A DNA stretch of 64,000 nt from Aplectana chamaeleonis (GCA_029168955.1 JAPDOI010000139.1:310001-374000), one strand, 5' to 3'; shown: positions 24,401-36,890, numbered from the stretch's first letter. Notes: a model not told the origin generated them from the sequence alone. A program made the numbers and translations.

Positions 24401-27400
24401 TGCAGGTGAGAGTATCTCAAGGTTTGTTCAGGTTGAATTTTCGAAACCCTCAATTAAACACGCTTGAGAACTACCTGATAAGCCAGAGTTTTGTTGCGAA
24501 ATCCCCGGACTCATAAATGATGGATTTCAAAAATTCAACCTAAAAAAACCATGAGATTCCCCACCCTGTACCTAATTTATGAAGGAAGCATACAGATTGC
24601 TTTTCCATTACTTGTACAAATACTGCTCAATGTTTCGCCGCATTCGCCGCGCGCGACGTTTTTTTCGAAAACGATTGCAAAAACTGTTTCCTTCAAAAAC
24701 AAAGTGCTCTTAGGGAACTTCGGCGCACAAATGACATAATTAGGTAGCAATTAAATCTGTGAATATGACAGCGTTTTCAGATTTCAAAAAAGTATTTACT
24801 CAAAAAAAGTTGCATGCATCGGACGCTTTTTTGCCAAGTTTGCCAGATGCTCCCTGTTTTTAAAAAACTTAGCGCGGGTATTATATCACTAGCCACCTTC
24901 TGAAACTGTCCTTGCAAATTGAAGTGTTCTTCCAATGCACATAATTCATAACCCGCATGCTTCAATAATGTCGTGAAAAGGGTACCGATCACTTCCTCCA
25001 CTCTCAAAATTTAGAAAAGATAGAACTGGCAGAATGCTGCTATCGCGGAGCCTCATTGCTGCTTGAAATGTTTATTATTAAAAGAGGCTCAAAATCTGCA
25101 AACGTTCGCGAAAGTTCGTCGAGAAAAGATAGAACTGTTGCTACATTGATCTAGAGGGACGGTTGCAATAACCAAAATTAGCTTAGCGTGACGGATATTG
25201 CAGCCACTCTTTGGAGTCAAACGAAGTCCGAGGCTGGGATGAGCGGTGTTCCAGAATCCGCTGCTTCGCGTATTTTCCGCATTCCGCTCTCCCAAAACAG
25301 CAAAAAGTGCTGCGGAACGTGGAAATATCTGCTCAGGCACCAGTTCGATTCGGCCGATGGCCGAACCGCTTTTTTCTGCCATGTCGAGGCGAACGAAAGA
25401 CGTTTCGATAAAGCTCCGCCTTCCCGTTTTCCACGAGAGAAACGGGAGACGTCGGGGGTTGGCGCCGTACTAATCAATCAGCTCGATTGGACCGACAGCA
25501 AAACGAAACATTGCGAAATTTGGGAAGGGTCGCCAACAGGGATGTGCGGCAAACGATTTTTGAAAATCGGCAAATGACAATCGACAAAAAACGCCCAAAA
25601 ATGGCCGGCAAACGGCAATCGGCAATCGACAAACGGCAAAATAAAAACCTGGTACAGAAAAAGATACAAATGTTTGAAAAGTGATGTATCCAGCACTATT
25701 GACTATGGGATCGCCACTAATGATTGGCTTACGTGCAAAATAGTTTTGGACTTCCTGAAAGAAGACTTTTGCACAATTTTTTGAAGCCCAGGATCAGTTT
25801 GATGTAAAACTCATACCCTTCGAACTACACCGCATTTTTAGAACCTCTTGCTATTTTTTCCAGTACTACCACAAAACTGTAATCGTTTATTTGCTTGTGA
25901 TTTCACTGCACAAAATTCAGAGTACGGTGCAATCCAAGTTAGGGGGTGAGACCCACTTGGAATATATCCAAGGAAATAACAGCGTGAGGTGGTCCTACTT
26001 TCAAAGCAGCGTCCACCAGGGTCCACCGGGGCCTGGCGTGATTTTTCGAAATCAGAGCGGCCCCCACCATCAACATTTTTCCCAAATCCAAAGCTTTTGT
26101 GACCCTCCCAAAGCGCGATTTCTGGGCAGTTTGTACTTGATTAATAAAACTGTCAGGCCGGAATGGGAAGAAATTACCAAATTTTAATTTTTGGTCCAGA
26201 TTTTTCGCGATCCCTCCCCGTTTCATAAGCTCTGGTAAATGCTCAGTGACCTATGAATTTCTATTATCACCAGCAGCGGAGCGGTGGGCCGCGTCGAAAT
26301 ATAATTAGTGATAAGGAGTTTCCGACAAAAAAGCCACCGCTCCGCGCTGTGATAATCGAAAACAGGAGTTCACTTGCACTGAAGCAGAGTCCACCTTCAT
26401 TTTCAGGTTAAGAATTTTCGCGACCCCCTCCTCTCCATCCGTTGCGAGATTTCGCAACCCCGCTTGACCCTGGCGTCCACAATAAAAACCATTCCAAGTT
26501 TGCAGCGGAATTCTAAAGGTTTGGAGCCGATGGCAACAGTAATGTGGAAGCGACTGAAACTGAGCCCTATACGGCCTTCAACTTCAGTGTAGCATGCAAT
26601 CCCCGCACACTCCTGTCAACGGGTACAGATGAAAGCGAACCACAGAAAAATTGATTTCAACAAAACACACGATGATCGACTGGTCAAAGCTATTTCCCAT
26701 AATGCACAGATTAAACAAATTCACTCATTCAAATATTGATTTTTTCTCGGGGTCTATTTTTTCAGTTGTTTTTTTGGCGTTGAGGGAAGAAGGCATGGAG
26801 TGCGCTCTGCACAGAAGTTCAGGGCCGCGCGAAGCAATTTGGGCCCTTTTCAGCCGTTTTTTCGACATTGTAGCCTCTTTCGGGTCCTGACGATTTCCGG
26901 TGTAAACTCGAAGACGGTTTCTATCGTGGACACTGCCGTTGAGTGATTATTTTCATACGATCTCACTCGAAATACATTGATACCAGATATCCGATACCAC
27001 TTGAGCCAAACAGTGTTTTTCTGAACCCTTTGTGTCCCCCCACACTAAAATTTTTCAGGGTGTTAATCCATTCACCCGTTGAGCCCTATTTTGGTTGCCC
27101 AATCCTCAAAAAACTATGAGTTCGGTACTACTTCAAACGAGTGAGCCCATTCCAGCATGACAATAGAATACTACATAGCAATTTCGACGTGACCGACCGC
27201 TCAGTTGGTTAAAGGCAGTGGTAGCGATGAAGTTCGGTTGTCAATTTTTCTTTACTAAAACTTTTTCTGAATTCAGAGTAGTAGATCCTATAAGTAAAAC
27301 CATGGGATACACGCCTATTTGGGTGGCATCAACAGCCTCAACCTTGCTTGCTTTTTGGAGGTGGACTATCTACTCCACATGATCGGCTTCACTGATTTGC

Positions 27401-30400
27401 AGTGTCGATGTCATTAGCTGGCTCAAAATAAGGGCTGAATTAGTGACTAAAGACTGTTGATCCGGCCCGTTAGGAAATTCTCGTTCTCTCGAGAGCGAAA
27501 TATATTATCCTGCTTATTTTCGTATGAACTGTTTAACTGTTCATCTTCAGCTTCGTTTCTGGCTGTGCACGTCGATAAAGTTCGGCTGTTCGTAGCACGG
27601 TACTCGGAGGTTTTGGGCGGAGTTGTGCACCTGTGCATTAGAGTCTAAAACTCTTATTCTGACGAGTTTTCGGCTCGGAACCTTCACATTTTAAGGTTGT
27701 TTCCGCATCAAACTGCTTTTTATCGTTTTTTTCAGCAACTTTTTCCATCGCGATTACTGCCTGTTTAAAGGCTGCATGCTCCGGAAGAACTAGTAGGAGC
27801 GAGAAAGGCTCCAGGCCTATTTTCCCTTCGAGTGGGAGCGTCGGTACCGCAGTGGGTCCTGGACATAATGACATCCAAATCGCAAACTGTTGTTTAGAAG
27901 TTTCTACTATAAAGACACAAAGGTCCTATCCAAAAGATGCTAGAGCTGGGACATCATTTAAAATTAGAGCGCAGCTTGCCTACTATGGGCCTCGCGCCCA
28001 TTTACGGAGCTTCTTATCTATTACTCACTTTTTGCCGATTTTTGTCGAAAATTGGCAGGAAAAGCGGCAAACGACAATCGACAAAAATCGTCCAAAAACC
28101 GCCGGCAAACGGCAATCGGCAAACGGCAATTGCCGCACATCCCTGGTCGCCAACACATTTTGGACAGATGTAGCTGTCATTGGCTTCTCTTGTCTCGTGC
28201 AATACGAAATGTACTCAGATCCTTCAAAAAGGATTATTCATTCATTTCTTTCTCTACCGTTAGTCAGTGAGTTACATTAGGGCGGCCGATCTTTATCTCT
28301 TTTTGATTTCCCGCTGAAAGTACAAAATTGGATCCGTTCGGTGAATATAAATCCGGCAGGGCCGCGATAAGAAAAAATTCTGAGTTTTTTCTGAAGGAAA
28401 GCTTAGATCCTTAGTGTTGCGAAAATTTGGAGAAGATTGCTGCGAAAGTGTCTAAACAAATAAAAACGTCCTGTTAATTCTGGCATTGCACCTTTCTAAA
28501 CTGGTACCCACGACCAAATGGCAAGTTTTCGTGAATGCTACTTGCACTCCAAATGGTAGGTATTGGGTGGAAAAGAGAGACCGTGTTTTAAAATAGCTGT
28601 GAGCTCTATGTATCATTCTCAAAAATGAGACCTTTCATATTTTTCTCACCAAATTCTTGCTGATTTTCCCAATACTGTGGTCAAGAAGATTGATCAAAAC
28701 GGTCCTCTATCCTGCGACCTTAAAACCTTCCACCGCGATCCCCCTCTCAAAAACCGAAGGACTATTGGGAATCGAGCATTTCGGGACTTCGTTTCTTGTA
28801 TTAAATTGACATTCCGTTGTTAGGAGTCAGTGACTAAGAGGTTTGTCGGCATGGATCCTAGTGATACTTGAGCGTTCCCTATTGAAGGCTGGGGCAAATT
28901 CGGTGCACCTATTCGGTAGCATATGGCACCGAGTTTACACCAACTTTCAGTAGGGAACGCAAAGTATCACTAGGATTCATGCCGAGTGTACATATGTGAT
29001 ACTACGCTCGTCTATGCATGACGGTTTTTTGAAGATTCTTTTCTTCGCATTAAGTATGTAGAGAAACCAAGATCTAGAAACTTTAAGCGAATTTACCGTT
29101 TTTACCATATTTACCGAAAAATGGAGAATGTTAATCATCGAAAAATTAGCGGCGAGCGATATCGATCGTATTTAGCCCGTAACGGGGCCACCCTACACGC
29201 ACGATACGCGCGCTCTCAGTTGGTTTCCCCACATCCAAAGATTAACGATACCAGGGATGTGAAGCAAATTTCGCCTTCTGTTTTTTGCTTTCCGGCCTTT
29301 TTTGCGCTTATATTCTGCTGTATTTCCGAGAAAAAAAAAGAAAAAAAAGTTTGCTGGGGACGCATTGCTAGATGCTGAATAATTTCTGTCTTTTTCAATT
29401 TCAGGCCCTTTGCTCCGTTTTGGTGCTATCAATTCACTTCTTTCGTCTCCAGATAAATTTCTTTCCTTCCACGCCTTTCTGATTGCCAGCCCGGCACCGT
29501 ACCGTCAAGCCTGCGATGACTAAGCCGGGCGGTACTGAGTTGAAGCTGTCGCTGCGCGGCCGCACAGCGTTCACCAGATTGCCCTCCACTGCTATTCAAG
29601 TAATTCCGCCAGCCTACTGCACGTATTCCTGTGGATTCGAGGGTGAAGAAGTCGAAGTATGTCAGGCATATGGGTAGCAAGCTAGCAGAATCACTTCAGT
29701 GGAGGGGCCGATCTGATACTAGGGGGCAGAATTTTAGCTTTGAAAATAAGCAGAGTTGAGGCAGAAAAAAAGCTTCTCTGAATAGAAAGAGAAGGAAGGC
29801 ATCAAGATATATATGTTTTACAAAACATTCATGCCCACTAAAAACACAAAACATTCATCGTTAGAGAACCTAGTTTAAACTGCAAATCTACATATAGTTT
29901 ACCGCTATGTTAAAAGGACATGGTGCGGTTGCAGACTCGTCTTATAATACGGTAGTCTGTTTGTGGTATCACTCATTTTTCCGAAGAAGCTGCAATAAAT
30001 TGGATATTCTGTGTTTTCACCGATACGACGACATCTCAGCTATTCGTAGAGGGCGACCCGAGGTAATTTTGGGCGTTGAGGCTGATCCGAGGATGGAAAT
30101 TGAGTGCGTGGACTCGAATGAGGCGAGGCGAGGAGAAAAAGGGCTCGCCTGCAGGAATTCCACGTTGAAGGCATTTTCGTGGATGCGATATCAGGACCAT
30201 CAACATGTTTAGACGTGAAGGATCCAACTGCGAGTGCGCCAAGCGCCGGAGATAGCGTGTGGGACCCAACTCGGGGTGCGCTAAGCGCCGAGAAAAGAAA
30301 AGTGTTTGGGACCCAACTTGGAGTGCGCCACGCGCAGGGGGAAGTGTTAGAGACCAGACTGGGTTTCGAGAAACGATAATAACTAAGTTCTCATTTGGCA

Positions 30401-33335
30401 ATGATTCGATTATTTTATGCGTCATTATACACGCCTACAAGTACGCCGCGAAGCGGCGTGGGTGTGAACATTGTTAAAAATACGAATGAAAGCTTAATAC
30501 TCGAGAAAGTGTGTTAGTAAATTTTTGTCCTTTTTTAAGATGAGAAAAGAAGCATAATGGGAAACCGAGGAAATAATAAGCTCTTCGCTTTCTTCGGTGC
30601 AAAATATGCTCTTTTGCGCTATTTGATGTTATATGAGATCTACCACTATGGTGAAAACGCAGAGAACTGCACCAATTTTGCACTAATTGTTCTACAATTC
30701 ACAATTCTTCCAGCACGATTAACATCGTGTTGCATGATCCAAGTCGTAATCCGCCATTGCGGACCGGAGTTTAGCTCCAAAAACTACCGTATGAGAAGCA
30801 AACCAGGGCAAGAATGAACAAAAGCTCTGAACTATGAATCAGTGGAAAGGAATCACTAAAAAACTTTTTGTTGAGTGTTATTAAATTCAAATATTAGTTG
30901 AAGTGTAGGATTCCCACGGTCACAACCAGGATGATGACGTCAGCATCTTGTTAGCATCGATTCTACGCCCTACACCCATAGCGGTCACCGCGACGACGTC
31001 ATCCTTGATTTTTCGAGCATTGTGGCAAAGCCATATAGCCATCATGCTACTAAAATCAAGGATGACGTCATCGCGATAACAGCTATGAAGGGTATAGGAC
31101 TTGGAATCGATGGTAACAAGATGATGACGTCATCATCTCATTAGAATCCCTGCTATGAAAGGTGGACCGATGCGCGATCCACGAGGTAGTGACGTCATCA
31201 TCGAGATTGCAGTCCCGGCTATGACAGGTGGACCGACACACGATCCACGGAGTAGTTACGAAATCGTCGAGACTGCAATCCCGGCTCTGAGAGGTGGACC
31301 GATGTCATTCCCGAAACGAACGAGCCACGTTTCGGGTTGACCCCGCCCCTTTTGTCGTTTCGAGCCAGAGCGGTTCAACGGTCCAACCTCGTTCTGACGG
31401 CGCTCAAACCGAAACGGTGCCTGAGTGGTCGTTTGGGGCAGAAAAAAACCAATCAATAAATTTCGAACTTTTCAGTGTTTCGCAACTAGAAACCGCATTT
31501 CCGCCATTTTTAGGCGTTTCGCGCACGAATTTCAGAACCCGGGATAAGAAGTTCCGAAAATCGGTTTCTGAATTTTCTTATTTTTGCTCATTCCTGGTCT
31601 GAAGTGATAAACTTCTTTCTAAAAGTTTGAAGCTATTCTGAATTTCTACAATACTTGGGCTTCCTTCATTTAGAGCCGAATCTGATGAAGAGATGGCACG
31701 TCGTCTCCAACGCGAATTTGAGGAAGAAGAGCGACGTCATCAAGAGGAACAGCAACGTAGAGACGCTGAACTCGCTCAACGTCTAGCTGAGTACCGGGCA
31801 GCGTCGCCGAGCAGGTGATTCCCAAAAATCTCAAAGTCTAAGGTTAAAGTTGGCTGAAGCGTTTCTAATGTACCGATGGAATGCACGAACGGCAAGCGCA
31901 ACAGGCGAGGTATGAACCTTTCAGAGTGTCATGAACTTCAGCTAATATGAAGTGGTATGCTATGGGATAACTATGATTCATAGCATTCCAACTATTCTTC
32001 CAGAGAATACCGTAGCCAAATAGATAAAACTGAACTTTTCCTTTACGCCGTGAGTTCGCACTCTTTGCTCTCCAAATATCTTTCGTGATCAGTCATTGTG
32101 ATAAGAGTTATCTTTGAACAACCATTCTATTTCAGGGTTTCTGTGCCTCAGTCTCATTCCGAGCAAACCTCAAGCGCTCACGACGACCACACTTTGATTG
32201 ACCTCGACGCTCCCTCCTCTGTAAGTCCTATTGCAAACTTTGTCCGTACGAGCCATTTTGATTCGCATCGAGTGGTGCAAAGCAAGTTTGGGTGGGAGAA
32301 GTCGGTGAACTGTTGAGAGCAGAAAGTAATTTTTAGTTCAGTGTTTACTTATAGCCTAGCTCCCTCATTTTGAACCGGCCGAAGTGAGGCTTATCATGTC
32401 AGAATCTCCTTATCACTGTTTTATTTTGCCATGACCAACCGCTCCGCTGCTTTCTCCGCGCGGACTCGCGAGCAAGCTAGGCTTTGATTGATTGAGGAAA
32501 ATGGGATATTCACAATCAAAGGGAAACACTACCACTGCATGAGCAAATTAACCAACAGCAATGCAGTTACTGTAGCTGGATATTTCTAGTCATCGCTAAC
32601 AGCTTCGATTTCAGTTCACTAACCAGCCACCACCTATGGCTTTGCCCAGTGACATCAGTCGTGGCTTGAGTGCAGTTTTTCAAGAGGAGCCCTCACCAAG
32701 CACTTCTATGGCCACTGATGTCCTACCCCCAGTGGACGTACCCACAACAGAAGCTGCAACTCTACTGGAAACGTTTCATCCTACGAATCCATTCTTGCAA
32801 GATATCGTTAGATCACAGGAGAATACTTCGGCTAACCTGGCACCGCAATTCTAGTTAGTTTGCTTTTTGGCGAAGTACTAATATCTGGCTACAAGGAATG
32901 TATTCGTAGAACGAGTATCCGGATCGGTCTCGCTTTGGGTTCCTATGGCCACGGTCCACTAATCACAAATATATGTAGACTGTTTGTCTTAGTTTCCTAA
33001 TATTTCTACCCGATTGTTAGCCCACAACCGAGATGAGCCCAAAACCACACGCTTCTGGACGCTAGAGTAATAGCAACGGCATCCTTGCAAGACAGATTTC
33101 GCTCACTTCGCACCACACTCAAATGGTTTCCGTGGTCAGCACATTGTATTAGTCGGGAACTTTCCGGGTCTCGAATCGATCAATGAATAAAACAAATTTT
33201 CCTTCACAATCTAAGAAAGTGAACAAAAATGTTTGCTCGGAAGATCACATCGTAGGATATTTAACTTCCTTCCATTTCAGCTCTGAATTTGGCCTCCCTC
33301 CGCCTTCTGAACTGGCTCTGTGCAAGCGACCATAG
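21425..33335 (+). CDS. CCDC50: CCDC50/Ymer-like coiled-coil protein with MIU-type ubiquitin-binding helices (5' end incomplete)
   Basis: Linked exons with matching phases: about 21425-21500, 22529-22598, 23901-24059, 31674-31814, 32136-32220, 32615-32853 and 33281-33335. The second encodes REIEDHSLAFRLQEEEF, close to vertebrate CCDC50 (LEDHTLAHSLQEQE). The third has MHDNRLFRHYSRNREDRR. The fourth has ESDEEMARRLQREFEEE and DAELAQRLAEY. These three helices have the D/E...LA..LQ.E pattern of MIU motifs that bind ubiquitin; CCDC50 is a cytosolic K63-ubiquitin-binding adaptor in growth-factor and NF-kB signalling. The C-terminal part is Pro/Ser/Thr-rich, with LIDLDAP. Introns are up to 7.6 kb and stuffed with repeats. 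The last donor (TA|GTTAGT) overlaps an in-frame TAG at 32852, so retention gives a shorter ending and splicing adds YSEFGLPPPSELALCKRP. The first exon is unresolved. The homology call is inference from the first motif and architecture. Confidence 0.72.
24090..24882. mobile_element. About 800-bp palindromic element, copy 2 (inside the CCDC50-like gene intron)
   Basis: It has the same ends (CAATACCCGCGCTAAG and inverse), arms and central spacer as 15176-15971, with scattered substitutions. It begins about 30 bases after the donor of the exon ending at 24059. Confidence 0.85.
25535..25655 (+). repeat. Word-repeat element with CAGGGATGTGCGGCAA start (CGGCAAA words)
   Basis: It begins CAGGGATGTGCGGCAAAC and continues as shuffled short words CGGCAAA, CGGCAAT and ATCGACAAA. 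The inverse-oriented relative is at 28029-28146. Confidence 0.65.
27209..27768 (-). mobile_element. MITE family C copy (divergent)
   Basis: It has a TTAA start with AGGCAGTGGTAGCGATG and an end GCGATTACTGCC followed by TTTAAA. The interior shares words such as AGTAGTAGATCCTATAAG and the GATCGGCTTC region with the other copies. Confidence 0.65.
28029..28146 (-). repeat. Word-repeat element (CGGCAAA words), minus orientation
   Basis: Read on the minus strand it begins CCAGGGATGTGCGGCAAT, then alternates TTTGCCG and ATTGCCG words, ending near GACAAAAATCGGC. Confidence 0.65.
28845..28985. mobile_element. About 140-bp hairpin MITE, copy 1
   Basis: It is a near-perfect palindrome from TCGGCATGGATCCTAGTG to its inverse, with a small centre around AGCATATGGCACC. 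Copies lie at 42519 and 63670. Confidence 0.8.
30220..30350 (+). repeat. Minisatellite, about three units of 41-47 bp
   Basis: Units begin GATCCAACT or GACCCAACT and share GAGTGCGCCAAGCGC, with degenerate G/A-rich ends. They are open in one frame but show no sign of being a real protein. Confidence 0.65.
30925..31200. promoter_or_regulatory. Cluster of TGACGTCA (CRE/ATF-type) sites in a palindromic segment
   Basis: Perfect TGACGTCA boxes occur at 30935-30942, 31063-31070, 31125-31132 and 31190-31197, with a one-mismatch site at 30994-31001. 30925-31140 is also an imperfect inverted repeat, so part of the clustering follows from the palindrome. It sits in the intron about 480 bp before the exon at 31674. 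CREB/ATF-family bZIP proteins bind this octamer; function here is inference. Confidence 0.45.
32350..32484. mobile_element. MITE family B copy in the CCDC50-like gene intron
   Basis: It starts TATAGCCTAGC and ends CAAGCTAGGC, with the shared interior CTTATCATGTCAGAATCTCC and CAACCGCTCCGCTGC. Confidence 0.7.
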
Positions 33336-33410
33336 AACTCTTCACAACCCGCGGCCAACTCATTCGTCTGCACTTGTTCAGAAACTGCCAGCATCGATGA
33401 TAATCACGCG

Positions 33411-33416
33411 AATAAA
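33411..33416 (+). terminator. Candidate polyadenylation signal AATAAA for the CCDC50-like gene
   Basis: AATAAA lies about 75 bases after the TAG at 33333-33335, a normal nematode 3' UTR distance. Confidence 0.55.
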
Positions 33417-34512
33417 AAGTTTGCTATTATATGCTAACACATTGTCCATTCTGGTTCCATAATAAAGCAACCAAAACAAAGTGCACATAACTTTACACAA
33501 TTTCTCAAAATGAAACAACAAAAGAGATCAGTGTCTAATTGACCACACTTCAAGCATAGCCCAACAAAAGGACGAGGGTGCACACAACGCAGACCCACGT
33601 CTTCAACACAGGAACAACTTGGGACGGACATGCTGCAACGAGAACTGGGACAAAACATCTGCAATGAGAACTGGGACAAAACATCAACGACGCAAAGAAA
33701 AGAACCCGAAAATATTGTACAGTAAACTTCAAAAGCCATTATGTACAAGCGAACTAATACTCAAACACTCACAGCAGGCTCGTAAGGTGAGGGAGGGGGG
33801 GGGCAGTAGGGACAGCAGTGATATCGGCTTCCCTATTGTACAAAGAAGAGACTGAAGCTCACAGTTAAGCCTGGCGACTTTACGGACGAGCTGCTCCTAA
33901 CAGCTCATCTTATTTCAGTCCTGCCACTCTCAAAAAACGAGCGTTCGTGCGATGATGAATAGAACTTGACTTCCTGAATTTAAGAATGAAACCTCGAAAA
34001 AGAGTAGGGATAAAATTTCTAACAAAAGTTTCTCTGGCTCACCCTCATCCAAAAAAAGCAGAAAGAATGAGAGAGCGGTTACTTTTTTTTGAAGAATTTA
34101 AAGATGAGCTTCTCCAAACAGAACCAATCTCTCACCCTTCCCCTTTTTTGGATTAAGGTAAGCCGGAAAAATGATATCAGAAATCTCATCGCTACTTTCA
34201 TTCGACATGTCATCTTCAGATTGATAGATTAACGGTCTATCTAGACCTACTCTTCATCCTACTACCTGTTCCTTTTTTCAGATCCATTCAATCAAATCAA
34301 GATGAGCTTTTGAAATGTGCTGGTCCGTAACGATTCCTGGCTTAACTAGGAGCCTAATCCTCTTCTCTGAGCGAGCCGTGTTCACTGGTTGACCACAAGC
34401 AAGGTAGCAATCTAGTTTACTGACCGTAGACCCTAACACTGGCAGCTTGCGCGAGCGATAGGAATGGCCGGGGTACTAATTAACAGCTAGCTATGAGTGC
34501 CTGGGTTCATAC
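33417..34512. other. 3' flank of the CCDC50-like gene, no supported gene
   Basis: A 104-codon minus-strand open frame (33434-33748) is Cys/Phe-rich with no recognised domain and is probably non-coding. Nothing else is seen. Confidence 0.45.
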
Positions 34513-34753
34513 GTAAAGTCCGTCCGAATAAGACTGTCCGCCCAAGCGGCCGGCGGGCATGTCGGGCGGCCGTCGCGAACACACTTTTCGGACCTGTAAA
34601 TCGATTAGCACGATTCTAGGACGTATACTGAATAATATCCCAGCCAGCTGTCTGGAGCCGTGGAAGGGCCCGTCCGAAAAGTTGCTTCTGTGACGGCTGC
34701 TCGACACGCACACCGACCGCTTGGGCGGACATTCTCATTCGGATAGACTTTAC
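34513..34753. mobile_element. MITE family A, well-preserved copy (about 241 bp)
   Basis: Terminal inverted repeats are GTAAAGTCCGTCCGAATAAG and the inverse ending GGATAGACTTTAC. Second-level inverted blocks are CTGTCCGCCCAAGCGG and CCGCTTGGGCGGACA. The centre has the GTAAATCGATTAG box seen in other copies. Confidence 0.8.
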
Positions 34754-36400
34754 AGTTGGCACGGATCGCACTGAAACTTCGCGCTCCTTATTCTGCGTCG
34801 GCGCAAGCTCAGTGCCGGTATGTTATAACAAATGCGCACCCAATTTGCGTCAGGACACAATAAGAAACGCAAAGCATTAAAGCGATCTGTGCCCACTATA
34901 TTACCTAAAGAGAAACAGACCCAAATAAAAATCCATACTAAAGTTGACCCTAATTTTCCGGATAGACATAAAACATTACTCAGGATATGAACTTGGAAGG
35001 GGTAATACAATTTGATTGCAAAACTCGTGAAAGAAGTAAACCACTTAAAAGTATCACAGGGGAACCGCGTACGAGATACATGTTCGTGGGAGCAGAGAAC
35101 GAAGAGGTGGCACCAGACGGAACACCTCAACATTGAAGGCAATTGCAGAATACATTAATCATGTGGTCTCACGCTCTGACTAGTACAGTGATTTTCGGAC
35201 AATAGATTAACAAACATATTGAACTGACGGGACAAACAAAATAAAACTCACATGTCATCTTTTCCCGGAGAAATGGGGAAGCAATGACATATACCAAATT
35301 AAAGCAACATTTGGTGACCACCTTTGAGCGCAGATGAAATAAATTAACACTGTACATTGACTTCCGATGGAGTCATATCATAAACCTAAACCTACGCTCC
35401 TAAAATTTCGAGAAAAGTAATCTTCCTCGTTTAACGATTTCATCAGAACTGAAAGACTATTATGATGTGAGAATCTACCTATTTCACCTACGCTCTTAAC
35501 GGTGATTTTCCCTTCACGCCGTTGCCTCGAATCCACTCATCTGAATCTATGTTTTCAGAGTTCAACTTTAGTCGTAATTCATCCTCTTCCTTGGTAAGCC
35601 TCATGCGAGTACGAACCTAGAAAGATGTCTTTTGCCCTACATTGAGAAAATGGTCCGACTCTATTTTCACCTCGTCTGAATAGTAACTTCTGAAGCAACA
35701 TTCGTCAGCACACCACTCCATCGCCGTGTATACATGGAGAAGTAACTGAAAGCCACAAATTATTCGGAAGGGAAGAAGGACTGAAACTTGCAGCGGAACA
35801 CTAAAGGTGTTTCGGTTTCGGTATAACATGATACTTTCAGCACTTCCATACCGACCAAAAGCCGATATGCCTGCTACATAGGCACTCTCGCAGTCGCGGG
35901 CCGCCGGGAGTGTGGCCGTCATCATACTCCCGTCGCTGCGATGCGTGAGAAAAAGCGGTGTCGATCACTCGCAGCGAATTCTTTTGATGGACAGTACAGC
36001 AGTCCGTGGAGTTAAGTGGGATGGGGAGTTTATCCGAGAACGATTGGCACCTCCGCTTTGAACCAAAATGACGAAATTGTTAGCAAATATGCATATCGAA
36101 CCGCAGCGATACGCTTTTGGGCAGAAAATTTGGACAACGTGGTTCAAAATGAAGCCGTCAACAGTTCTCAGATAAATATCCGATTTCACCACGAACTGCC
36201 ATTCTGCACAAGAAAACAACCGATTCGATCCGATGCGCAATATCGCCGAGAATGCTCGATACCGCTTTCTCTCACGCATCACCACGACGACAGTATGATC
36301 CCGACCTAATACTCCGGTGCTGGATATCATGACTGCTTCCAATATGTATGGCTTCGTATACAGCTGCAACACTGTGTGAACGATCAACACGAACACGCTC
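34754..36400. other. Intergenic; one inverted-repeat element near 35.8-36.4 kb
   Basis: A segment with ATGCGTGAGAAAAAGCGGTGTC at 35940 is matched in inverse near 36275 (GATGCGTGAGAGAAAGCGG on the minus strand). This suggests a small inverted-repeat element around 35.85-36.38 kb. Minus-strand open frames at 34750-35142 and 35617-35925 show no recognised family. Confidence 0.45.
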
Positions 36401-36624
36401 CCCGACCACTAAAGAGAGCGCGCGACAGCGGCCACTATGACTGGTGCGCGTTCTCTCATTTTTCATTGACTGCAATAGATGGCGGTCTGCTGAAATAGAT
36501 GGCGGTATGCTGGCGAGTGCGAAGAGTGACTGGAAACTTCCCAGCCAACGTTTCAGAAAACTTCGGGTACGATTCTCAGACAATAGGCGCGGACTGACCG
36601 CTGGCAATCTAGGCCTCTGCGAGC

Positions 36625-36890
36625 GGTACGCCAGCAAGTTGCGGGCGAATCGCTGCCCATTGTGGTCTCGCCGGGCGGATCGCTGCCTCTCGTTGTCTCC
36701 GCGGGCGAATCGCTGCGTTTTGGCGAGCGGATAGTGGCGCCTGGGAAAGTTGATCACGCTAGCGGGCGGATCGCCGGCAAGCTCTAAAGCGGCGATGCGC
36801 CCGCAGCTTGCCAGCGATCCGCCCGCCAGGGCTTTGACAGCCAGTGATCCGCCCACCACCGCTTTGAAAGCCAGCGCCCTGCCCGCTCAA
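36625..36890. repeat. Word-repeat element (GCGGGCGGATCGCTG words) with central inversion
   Basis: The left part repeats GCGGGCGAATCGCTGC and GGGCGGATCGCTGC. After about 36800 the same words run in inverse (CCAGCGATCCGCCCGCC). G+C is far above the flanks. A relative is at 40720-40862. Confidence 0.7.

Noticed and set aside
25188..25577. 129-codon plus-strand frame
   Set aside because: No domain and overlapping frames on both strands; the end runs into the CGGCAAA word element.
27638..27874. 78-codon minus-strand frame with an acidic/lysine-rich protein-like composition
   Set aside because: Most of it lies inside a family-C MITE.
25540..28140. CRISPR-like array from repeated CGGCAAA words
   Set aside because: The words are short and irregular with no constant spacers, and the genome is animal.
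33434..33748. 104-codon Cys/Phe-rich minus-strand frame
   Set aside because: It lies antisense to the presumed 3' flank of the CCDC50-like gene and has no signal, domain or splice support.
36272..36859. 195-codon minus-strand open frame
   Set aside because: It runs through GC-rich word repeats and an inverted-repeat element. Its Ala/Ser/Arg composition follows from the repeat, not from a recognised protein.
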